Shown: positions 9,018 through 15,720 of the stretch, piece by piece
How the letters are laid out: each line of letters begins with the position of its first letter
Numbering within the stretch: the first letter of the stretch is position 1
Assembly: GCA_000434395.1 (NCBI GenBank)
Contig: FR878761.1
Span: forward strand, 1-18,785
From: Clostridium sp. CAG:568
GTDB taxonomy: Bacteria; Bacillota_I; Bacilli_A; RFN20; CAG-288
Length of the DNA stretch: 18,785 nucleotides
Direction: 5' to 3'
The notes under the pieces: model-generated
What the model was told of the DNA's origin: nothing
The model's input: only the letters and a program-made list of their open reading frames with translations
Databases searched by the model: none
Translations under genes and position numbers: made by a program

Positions 9018-9503
9018 ATGAAAAACTTTATACAAAACAACTTCTTAACACCTTGGAAAAAGTCAAATTACGTCGGGCAAGTATTATGGCTATGTTTACC
9101 AATTTGTGGAATCCTGTGCTGGATTCTCTTCGCTCTACCTTTATTTAAAATCGATAGCTTAACGATTTATGGATGGAACTTATTCTCTACTATTACGATT
9201 GAAGATAAATCATTTAGTTTTTCTGGGATTAAAGAAGTGTTAGGATGTGTTTATCTGATGGTTCTAGGAATCTATGGAATGTTTGGATATAAAAGAATTC
9301 ATCGCGTGATACAGGCTGTGTTTAGTTGCCTGGGAATCTCCCTCTTTGGATTGTTTCCACTCTTTAATGTCAAAAACATAAATGCTGAAGGATTTACCAC
9401 TGATTTCAAAGTAGGCTCAGTATTGCCTATCATATTCGCCTTTATCATGATGATTTCTACCATTATTCTTTGTTGCACAACAGATAAAGATAAGAAAGAA
9501 TAA
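9018..9503 (+). CDS. Four-helix integral membrane protein of unknown function
   Basis: I do not recognise this 161-residue protein. It has four likely membrane helices at about residues 19-43, 71-91, 97-117 and 131-153, with a positively charged start (TPWKK) and a charged tail (DKDKKE). Both ends are therefore probably cytoplasmic. Cysteines lie within the helices, but no catalytic or transport motif is visible. ATG 9018 follows AGAAGG at 9005-9010. The gene stands alone between a divergent neighbour (rdgB) and a convergent one (GH3), and has its own terminator straight after the stop. It may be a small lineage-specific membrane protein; the context gives no function. Confidence 0.8.
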   Translation: MKNFIQNNFLTPWKKSNYVGQVLWLCLPICGILCWILFALPLFKIDSLTIYGWNLFSTITIEDKSFSFSGIKEVLGCVYLMVLGIYGMFGYKRIHRVIQAVFSCLGISLFGLFPLFNVKNINAEGFTTDFKVGSVLPIIFAFIMMISTIILCCTTDKDKKE

Positions 9504-9508
9504 AAAAG

Positions 9509-9551
9509 ACTATTGAGAACTCAAAGGAATATTGGGTCTCAATAGTTTTTT
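9509..9551 (+). terminator. Terminator of the four-helix membrane protein gene
   Basis: ACTATTGAGA (9509-9518) pairs perfectly with TCTCAATAGT (9537-9546), and the T-run continues to 9551. An A-run before the stem extends it. The loop is 18 bases. Its left arm is repeated in the next hairpin. Confidence 0.85.
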
Positions 9552-9558
9552 GTTGGCT

Positions 9559-9614
9559 AAAAAAAGACTATCCATTCCTTCCAAAAACCAAGAAGAAATC
9601 TTCAATAGTCTTTT
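9559..9614 (-). terminator. Probable terminator of the minus-strand GH3 unit
   Basis: AAAAGACTAT (9562-9571) pairs with ATAGTCTTTT (9605-9614). Read on the minus strand, seven U residues follow the stem (from bases 9565 down to 9559). The 33-base loop is long. The right arm can also pair over 13 bases with 9504-9516, which belongs to the neighbouring plus-strand terminator. Confidence 0.6.
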
Positions 9615-9627
9615 AAAAGTCTAAATG

Positions 9628-9894
9628 TTATTCACCGATTAAAGTGATCTTCCATCCATTGTTCTCAAATGAATCAAAATGGAATGAGAATCCATTGGCT
9701 TCTCCGATGATATTTGCTGCACCATCAGGCATCTAAATTCCATAGAGTTCTCCTAATTTTTCATAAGTTCCATCTTTTTTCTTATCTAACGTACCTACTC
9801 CTAAACAATTTCCATATTGTCCCATACAAGGACCACCATTTGAATTCAGCAATAAGTTCCAATAAAGTTGGATTAAAACAAGATACGAGCCCAG
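9628..9894 (-). pseudogene. Decayed 3' remnant of a secreted-type or beta-rich protein gene
   Basis: Just after the GH3 stop, one minus-strand frame reads as plausible protein for about 85 codons: GSYLVLIQLYWNLLL, GGPCMGQYGNCLGVGTLDKK, DGTYEKLGELYGI. An in-frame TAG follows at 9735-9733, and the frame then continues as MPDGAANIIGEANGFSFHF and NGWKITLIGE to a TAA at 9630-9628. The alternation of short hydrophobic strands with DG and NG turns looks like the C-terminal half of a small beta-barrel domain. It has no start codon or ribosome binding site of its own; the frame only becomes open by overlapping the GH3 end. I read it as a gene that lost its 5' part and gained a stop. The family is not identified. 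A noncoding stretch is the alternative. Confidence 0.5.
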
Positions 9895-9904
9895 TAATCC
9901 TATT

Positions 9905-12900
9905 CTATTCTTTCTCCGGTTCACCGGTCTTTTCCCTCTTCTTGAAATCTACAAATCCTAAGACAGCCCAGGTTGCAATTCCAAGTCCGAGTAAGACATC
10001 GACTCCAGCCAATGCCCAAGGCCACCAAGGAGTAGAAGATCCTTTGGCGATATCATTAATGACACCATCATCAGGATTTGCTTTTCTATATTGAGCATGC
10101 AACCAGTTATAAACATTCATCTTGGTAGCTTCTCTCAAAGCGTTGTCGAAAGTGTTGGAGTCAGTTTCGAATTGATATGTACCATCGTTGAGGTATCCAT
10201 CCATGAACAATGTACCACCATTTCTCAACGCTTGGTCCATGTTCATGTATGAGTGGTGATCCGCATAATCGGTAATGATCGAACCTCTAAATCCCCATTC
10301 ACCTTTCAAAACACCTTCGAGCAAATCTTTATTGGCACCTGCCCAGGTAGCTCCGATTCTATTGTAGGAAGTCATAAAGGCAGTGGCTTCACCTTCTTGA
10401 ACAGCTAGTTTAAAAGGCTTCAAGTAATTCTCGCGCAAAGCTTGTTCTGTAATCCATGTGTAAAGACCATCACGACAATTTTCTTGTTCGTACAAAGCTA
10501 AATGCTTAATGTACATATAGACACCTTTATTCAAAGCACCTTTGATGGTGTAAGCACCCATGATACCTGTAAGATAAGGGTCTTCTGAATAGTATTCATA
10601 GTTTCTTCCACCGAATGGACTTCTATGAAGATTCATCCCAGGTGCATACAATCCATCATAGCCGCATAATACAGCTTCTAAGCCCAATTGTTTTCCATAT
10701 TCATATGACAAATCTTTATAAAAGGTCTGAGCTAAAACAGTAGCATTGGGATAACCAATCCCATACTTTGCTGCATTGAATGAGCCGACTTGAGCAGGGC
10801 CGTCAAATTCAGCAGTCTTAGGTTTACCTATAGAATCTATAGCCTTGTTCTTTACATAGCCATGCAAAGTGGTGTCGATCATCTCATCCTTAGTGATTTG
10901 ATCCAAGACATCATTCCACTGTGGATCATCATAATCTTTTCCTAATTTGTATCCCAATTCAGTAGGAACACCATTTTCGGCAATCTTCAAACCGTTATTC
11001 TTACCGAAAGTAACAGCCTGATCTCCATCATTGATATCATCTATCGCTTTGGAAGCTGAATAAAGATTGACATCTCTTATCTCCTTAGACATAGCTCTGT
11101 TTTCACTAGCTACACTAGGGAATGTGTTAGCAAAATCAGCTCTGGTCATGTAGGTTATATCTTGACCGGAATCACTACCGTCGACAGCAACCCCATCTGA
11201 AGAAGTATCCAAGAATCTATTCTTCACTTCATTACCCGTCACTGGATCTTCGTCTTGATGAATTGTGGAATCAACCTTGAATGTCAATATAGAATTGCTT
11301 TCTGTATTTGCCAAGGTATGTGAGTTACTCATCAACTTGACTTGATAATTACCATTTTCTATTTCATAACCTTTATGACCATCATTATTCTTGTCATAGG
11401 CATCATAAGAAGCAAAGTCTGAAGTTTTTATAGAAAGAGTAATTTCTTGATCCTCTCCAGGTTCGAGGTTAGTCGTTTTGCCAAAATCGAGCAAGACGAC
11501 TGAAGATTTTTCAATTCCACCCTTAGTGTAAGGAGCAGTCAAATAGAGTTGAACTACATCGCTTCCCTTTCTATCTCCTGTATTCTTCACATCAACAGTT
11601 ATGTCGATAGTTTCGTCACCTTTGATTGAAGAGTTATTCCTTATAGAAGAGGATACTATTTTTTGTTCGAATGTCGTATAAGACAATCCATATCCGAAAG
11701 GATATTGAACTACTCCCTCATATCCTTTTCCATATTTGTTATCGACATTTTTCCAATATCCTTCGACATCGGCTGTTTCATACCATTTATAACCTACATA
11801 GATATCTTCGACATAATCGACGTAGGATACTCCGTCGTACTTTGCACTACTGTTTCCGACATTTCCGTTATTAGTTCCATCTGCAGGATAAAGACCAGTT
11901 CCATTGGTATATCTTCCCCAGGTGCCACCCTTCCCTTTTGACACACCCCATTGTTCTCCTAAATCAGGACCAGCATTTGCATATGAAGCCATCGTCTTAA
12001 AGTCATAAGGATATGTATCGGTCAATCTACCAGATGGATTTGCATCTCCATATAGAAGTTCCGGTAAGACCTCTGCACCGACATCACCGGTTGCACCTAC
12101 TAAAAGACAAGCATCTATCGATGGATAATCTTTCAAGAAGCTCAAATTCAATTCACTATCAGAGTTTACGATGACAATTGTCTTTTCATAATTTTCGGAT
12201 ACATATTTAAGAAGATCTTCCTCATCCTGCGAAATATCTAGGTAGGATCTATCATAATCGACCTTCTTAGAAGCACCGCCTTTAGAATTGGAATAAAACT
12301 GAATCTTTGGCGAATCATTACTTTCGCCTGATATTCTTCCTAAAACCACTAAAGCTGTATTCGAAAACTGCAAGGCATCATCCAAAATATTATCTGTGTA
12401 GAATGTTGAATTGCCGACATTAGGCTCATACAAGACGGAAATATCTGAAGCATATGAATTCAAAGTTCCTTTAGAATTGTTGAACAAAGGTCTCTCACCC
12501 AAGAAGCCTTTATACATATCAGTCAACTCTGTATTGGTTTCAATTCCATAATCATTCAAAGCAGTGATCAAATCAGTTTGCTCATTCAAACCATTTGTTC
12601 TTCCTGAACCGCTTCCTGAATAAATCCACTGGCTTGATGACCAACCGAATACATTGACCTTGTTGGTTGAATCCTTATTCAAAGGAAGAAAATCATCCTT
12701 GTTCTCTACTAATACAGCACCTTCTCTTTCAATACTTCTAGCTAAGTCTTTACCTTCACCATTTGTCTTTTGATCCAAAGCAGATCCACCGATGACGGCC
12801 CAGGTGTTTAAAATATCCGACATGCTAAAACAAACGGCATTGACACCAATGGCTAAAGCTGCCAATACTGAAATTCCAACAACAGCAGCAATTTTCTTCT

Positions 12901-12928
12901 TAGAAAACTTCTTTCCTTGCTTTCCCAT
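9905..12928 (-). CDS. Glycoside hydrolase family 3 enzyme, reversed domain order, anchored at both ends
   Basis: A 1,007-residue beta-glucosidase-like exo-glycosidase. Numbering is from ATG 12928. Residues about 12-36 form a membrane helix or signal anchor after KKFSKKK. The alpha/beta sandwich, normally second, comes first (about 50-310: EGAVLVENKDDFLPL, GDANPSGRLTDTYPYD). Then comes the fibronectin-like part (YPFGYGLSYTTF at about 409, up to about 560, with a DKNNDGH loop). The TIM barrel comes last (about 650-940): MNLHRSPFGGRNYEYYSEDPYL, KHLALYEQE and SIITDYADHH, whose D887 is the likely nucleophile. A second hydrophobic helix (about 969-993) and a charged tail KKREKTGEPEKE follow. The B-A order is known in some Ruminococcus and Butyrivibrio GH3 enzymes. 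GGAGG stands four bases before ATG 12928; the TTG 27 bases upstream lacks a site. The substrate is not predictable; beta-glucosides or xylosides are likely. Confidence 0.93.
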   Translation of the reverse strand: MGKQGKKFSKKKIAAVVGISVLAALAIGVNAVCFSMSDILNTWAVIGGSALDQKTNGEGKDLARSIEREGAVLVENKDDFLPLNKDSTNKVNVFGWSSSQWIYSGSGSGRTNGLNEQTDLITALNDYGIETNTELTDMYKGFLGERPLFNNSKGTLNSYASDISVLYEPNVGNSTFYTDNILDDALQFSNTALVVLGRISGESNDSPKIQFYSNSKGGASKKVDYDRSYLDISQDEEDLLKYVSENYEKTIVIVNSDSELNLSFLKDYPSIDACLLVGATGDVGAEVLPELLYGDANPSGRLTDTYPYDFKTMASYANAGPDLGEQWGVSKGKGGTWGRYTNGTGLYPADGTNNGNVGNSSAKYDGVSYVDYVEDIYVGYKWYETADVEGYWKNVDNKYGKGYEGVVQYPFGYGLSYTTFEQKIVSSSIRNNSSIKGDETIDITVDVKNTGDRKGSDVVQLYLTAPYTKGGIEKSSVVLLDFGKTTNLEPGEDQEITLSIKTSDFASYDAYDKNNDGHKGYEIENGNYQVKLMSNSHTLANTESNSILTFKVDSTIHQDEDPVTGNEVKNRFLDTSSDGVAVDGSDSGQDITYMTRADFANTFPSVASENRAMSKEIRDVNLYSASKAIDDINDGDQAVTFGKNNGLKIAENGVPTELGYKLGKDYDDPQWNDVLDQITKDEMIDTTLHGYVKNKAIDSIGKPKTAEFDGPAQVGSFNAAKYGIGYPNATVLAQTFYKDLSYEYGKQLGLEAVLCGYDGLYAPGMNLHRSPFGGRNYEYYSEDPYLTGIMGAYTIKGALNKGVYMYIKHLALYEQENCRDGLYTWITEQALRENYLKPFKLAVQEGEATAFMTSYNRIGATWAGANKDLLEGVLKGEWGFRGSIITDYADHHSYMNMDQALRNGGTLFMDGYLNDGTYQFETDSNTFDNALREATKMNVYNWLHAQYRKANPDDGVINDIAKGSSTPWWPWALAGVDVLLGLGIATWAVLGFVDFKKREKTGEPEKE

Positions 12929-12993
12929 ATACCCTCCATTTAAGAGACTAGACAATAGTCTTGGCTCTCATGTTCTAGAACGATTTTAAGTGT

Positions 12994-13023
12994 ATTATAA
13001 AATTGTGAAAGCGTTTTTATCAA
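12994..13023 (-). promoter_or_regulatory. Promoter of the GH3 gene with a cre/LacI-type operator in the spacer
   Basis: On the minus strand, TTGATA (13023-13018) and a perfect TATAAT (12999-12994) are 18 bases apart. Between them, bases 13019-13006 read TAAAAACGCTTTCA, a close match to the CcpA catabolite-responsive element (TGWAANCGNTNWCA on the other strand) and to LacI-family operators centred on CG. A bound regulator here would block RNA polymerase. The inferred leader is about 60 bases. It holds a six-base-pair hairpin (AGACTA at 12945-12950 with TAGTCT at 12956-12961) just before the ribosome binding site. The promoter is seen; the regulator is inference. Confidence 0.65.
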
Positions 13024-13155
13024 TTCATAACTTAAATGAGATAATACATAACTTTACAAATTATTACACGGATTTTTATAGCTTTTTTAGCCATTTGAAT
13101 TAATATTTCAAAAGTATTCAAGTATAAGTACATTGTCATTCAATTAATCAACATG

Positions 13156-13192
13156 AAAAAAGACACTTAAGCATAAGAACTTAAGTGTCTTT
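13156..13192 (-). terminator. Terminator of ohyA, possibly bidirectional
   Basis: A 13-base stem AAAGACACTTAAG (13159-13171) pairs perfectly with CTTAAGTGTCTTT (13180-13192) around an eight-base loop. On the minus strand it ends in six U residues. It lies about 18 bases after the ohyA stop and keeps ohyA transcription out of the GH3 promoter region. Confidence 0.9.
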
Positions 13193-13210
13193 AAAATCAA
13201 GCAAATTTTA

Positions 13211-14998
13211 CTAGTCTATCAAATGTGCGTCTCTGAGAAGTTTCTCAATATCTGTTCCTTTGACTTTCTTAACAGCTTCTTTGATCAAGATCTTTTGGGC
13301 TAAAGGCAAATCCATATCCTTGAGTTTCTTTTTGTCCGTAGCATAATAAGCAGCACGAAGTAATTCTCTCACATCGTATACAGAACCCCATACTTCAGGA
13401 ACTCCTCTATCGATGTTGAGCAATGTATAAACAGCTTCCATACCTGTTCTTATGGAGTATTCAGTTGTAAAGATAGTATCTCTTGGAGTCTCGGCAAATT
13501 GGCCGACAAAGGCGAAGTTGACTGCGCCATCAGGTACGACATTAGGTCTGTCGCCAAGCTTTCTAGGCATGAAGAAAGCAGTGATGTAAGGCATGTAGCA
13601 AGTTGTGGTGTTAGCATGTTTTGTAGCGAACTCTTTGATCTTGTCTTGAGGTACACCGATATGGTAAAGCCATTCCTCGCAAACCTCTTCTCCAGTACAT
13701 TCCTTCATAGGCTTCTTGACATAGTTTCCAGGTCTGTCAGAGAACAAACCATATACCCAAACACAAATTTGATCTTTAGGCTGATTGTGGAATTGAGGTT
13801 GACGATTGACAGTCCAAGATAAGTACCATCCATCTTTAGAATCTTTGACGGTTACGATTCCTCCAGTGGTCACCTTTCCAGAGAAAGGATCACGTTTGCA
13901 GATTGCCTTGATATAAGGGATAATCTCCATATCCAAGGTAGTTACAGTTGCTGACATCCAATTTGATTTCTTCTCATCTCCACAGAAGACCAAAGGATTT
14001 CCAAATGAAGAATCTTGCTTAGCGATGTTTCTCCAAAGATCCCAGCTATCGCCTCTTCCATCTTCTACTTTGGAAAGATCAGGAGCTTCGTTCTGACTAC
14101 CATAGCAAGAGACATCAGTGCAGCATCCATTAGTGATGACTACCATATCATCTTCTTCCAATGCGATGTTTTCTTTGTTTCCATCACGTTCGATTTCAAT
14201 GGTTTTTGCTACTTTTCTACCATTATTAATATCGAACAAGACATTCTTAACATCGATTCCATATTGGAAATCGACTCCACGATTCTTCAACCATTTGACC
14301 AAAGGAAGAATCATTGACTCATATTGGTTATATTTTGTAAAACGAAGTGCGGAGAAATCTGGCAATCCATCGATGTGGTGAACATATCTTTGAAGATAAA
14401 GCTTCATTTCCAAAGCTGAATGCCAAGTTTCAAATGCGAACATTGTCTGCCAATAAATCCAGAAATTTGAATTGAAGAAATGGTCGTCAAATACATCATC
14501 AATAGTCTTGTAATAAAGATCCTCATTAGGTGTCATGAACAACTTGAGAAGTTCTTGTTGAGCTTGTTTATCCAAAGTGAACTTTCCATCAGAATGAGCA
14601 TCTTTTCCACACTTTTCAGTCACACGACAAAGTGAATAATTAGGATCCTTCTTGTTCAACCAATAGTACTCATCCAAAACAGAGACTGATGGATCATCGA
14701 GTGAAGGTACATCTCTGTACATATCCCACATGCACTCGAAATGGTTGTCCATCTCTCTTCCACCACGCATAAAGAAGCCTTTTGTAACATCTTTTATACC
14801 ATCACAACTTCCACCAGGAATAGGAAGTTTTTCAAGGACATGAACATGTTGTCCTTGAAGTCTTCCATCTCTTACGAAATAGAAAGCGGCACTCAATCCG
14901 GCCAAACCCGATCCGACAATGTAGGCAGATTTTCTCTCGGCACCCTCGGGTTTCTCAGGATGTGCGAATGCCTCATAGTTACCAGCTGAATAATACAT
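13211..14998 (-). CDS. ohyA: Oleate hydratase (fatty acid double-bond hydratase, MCRA family)
   Basis: A 595-residue FAD enzyme that adds water to the cis-9 double bond of oleate, palmitoleate or linoleate, giving 10-hydroxy fatty acids. This detoxifies antimicrobial unsaturated fatty acids. The dinucleotide-binding motif is GSGLAG (29-34). MRGGREMDNHFECMWD (77-92) places a glutamate at E82, and a tyrosine sits at Y201 before VHHIDGLPDFSALRFTKYNQYES. These match the positions of the catalytic E82 and Y201 known in Staphylococcus aureus OhyA. Length is typical for the family. There is no signal peptide, so it acts in the cytoplasm or at the inner membrane face. AGGAGG at 15013-15008 is nine bases before ATG 14998. 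It stands alone: the TetR-gene terminator lies upstream and its own terminator downstream. The regulator encoded next door is a candidate controller, without direct evidence. Confidence 0.96.
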   Translation of the reverse strand: MYYSAGNYEAFAHPEKPEGAERKSAYIVGSGLAGLSAAFYFVRDGRLQGQHVHVLEKLPIPGGSCDGIKDVTKGFFMRGGREMDNHFECMWDMYRDVPSLDDPSVSVLDEYYWLNKKDPNYSLCRVTEKCGKDAHSDGKFTLDKQAQQELLKLFMTPNEDLYYKTIDDVFDDHFFNSNFWIYWQTMFAFETWHSALEMKLYLQRYVHHIDGLPDFSALRFTKYNQYESMILPLVKWLKNRGVDFQYGIDVKNVLFDINNGRKVAKTIEIERDGNKENIALEEDDMVVITNGCCTDVSCYGSQNEAPDLSKVEDGRGDSWDLWRNIAKQDSSFGNPLVFCGDEKKSNWMSATVTTLDMEIIPYIKAICKRDPFSGKVTTGGIVTVKDSKDGWYLSWTVNRQPQFHNQPKDQICVWVYGLFSDRPGNYVKKPMKECTGEEVCEEWLYHIGVPQDKIKEFATKHANTTTCYMPYITAFFMPRKLGDRPNVVPDGAVNFAFVGQFAETPRDTIFTTEYSIRTGMEAVYTLLNIDRGVPEVWGSVYDVRELLRAAYYATDKKKLKDMDLPLAQKILIKEAVKKVKGTDIEKLLRDAHLID

Positions 14999-15103
14999 TT
15001 TTCTTGTCCTCCTAGACGGCTATATTTAACTATGTTTACAAAAATTTTTTATCATCAATTTTATTGAAATGTCGAAAAATCAAACACGAATTTAAAAGTG
15101 ATT

Positions 15104-15134
15104 AAAAATACGACACCTCCCCTTGAAGTGTCGT
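15104..15134 (-). terminator. Terminator of the S41-TetR unit
   Basis: ACGACAC (15110-15116) pairs with GTGTCGT (15128-15134) around an 11-base loop. On the minus strand the stem is followed by a U-rich run. It begins about 17 bases after the regulator stop codon. The roughly 100 bases from here to ohyA should contain the ohyA promoter, but no convincing hexamer pair is visible there. Confidence 0.85.
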
Positions 15135-15151
15135 TTTTTATGAAACTTATA

Positions 15152-15715
15152 TCATTTATCGATTCTGCAGTTTTTAAGTGCACCATTGATAAATCCAGTA
15201 CAAGTATTAGCTAATTTCTTAACCAATAATTCCGGATCATCTTTCATTCCATGTGCGATCCAATCCAAAGTCAAACCGACAAAGGCATATTTAAGAAAAT
15301 TAGCTATGAATTTCTTATCATCTTCATTCACTGTCTTTCCTTGGCTTTCTTCCTCGACTACGCTCTCCATCAAGTCGAATGTGATTTTATAAAGATAATC
15401 CTCTAAATTTCTCAGTGAATATGAATTATATAAATTCATAAAGAAATCCTTATCAGCTTTCAAATGAACCAGTATATCTAGATAACCTTTTTCCCAAGTC
15501 TCAGCTGTTTTATTATTAGCTAATATCTTTTTAGAGTCTTCATAAATAATCCATTCCATCAAATCTCTAATATCGATAAAATGATAATAGAAAGTTTGTC
15601 TATTGATATCGCAATATTCAGTCAAATCCTTGACAGTAACCTTATCGAAAGATTTTGTCTTCATCAGTTCTTTTAAGGCTACTGCTAAGAATCTTTTAGT
15701 TGCTTCGCTTTTCAT
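15152..15715 (-). CDS. TetR/AcrR-family regulator, DhaS-like
   Basis: A 187-residue DNA-binding regulator. Residues about 8-50 are the TetR helix-turn-helix domain, with VTVKDLTEYCDINRQTFYYHF as the recognition region. The words INRQTFYYHF, DIRDLMEWI and the C-terminal pattern closely resemble the DhaS group of TetR proteins (activators of dihydroxyacetone kinase genes in Lactococcus); no dha gene is present, so only the subfamily is suggested. The ligand pocket would lie in residues about 60-187. The gene starts five bases after the stop of the S41 lipoprotein gene with almost no ribosome binding site (AAAGAAA only), so its translation is probably coupled to that gene. Such a downstream regulator often controls its own operon, and a dyad at 17478-17501 is a candidate site. 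Control of the next gene, ohyA, is possible but unproven. Confidence 0.9.
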   Translation of the reverse strand: MKSEATKRFLAVALKELMKTKSFDKVTVKDLTEYCDINRQTFYYHFIDIRDLMEWIIYEDSKKILANNKTAETWEKGYLDILVHLKADKDFFMNLYNSYSLRNLEDYLYKITFDLMESVVEEESQGKTVNEDDKKFIANFLKYAFVGLTLDWIAHGMKDDPELLVKKLANTCTGFINGALKNCRIDK

Positions 15716-15720
15716 TTTCT

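Noticed and set aside
9714..10094. A 126-codon open frame on the plus strand.
   Set aside because: It is antisense to the GH3 end and the gene remnant, without a ribosome binding site or protein-like motifs.
12929..12955. A TTG start giving nine more residues at the GH3 N-terminus.
   Set aside because: There is no ribosome binding site before it, and the GGAGG site that fits ATG 12928 would lie inside the coding sequence.
15015..15040. Similarity between the ohyA upstream sequence (TGTAAACATAG on the minus strand) and the S41 dyad region, suggesting a shared TetR operator.
   Set aside because: The match needs gaps, the ohyA copy is not palindromic, and AT-rich sequence gives such matches easily. 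It is kept only as a reason to test binding there.
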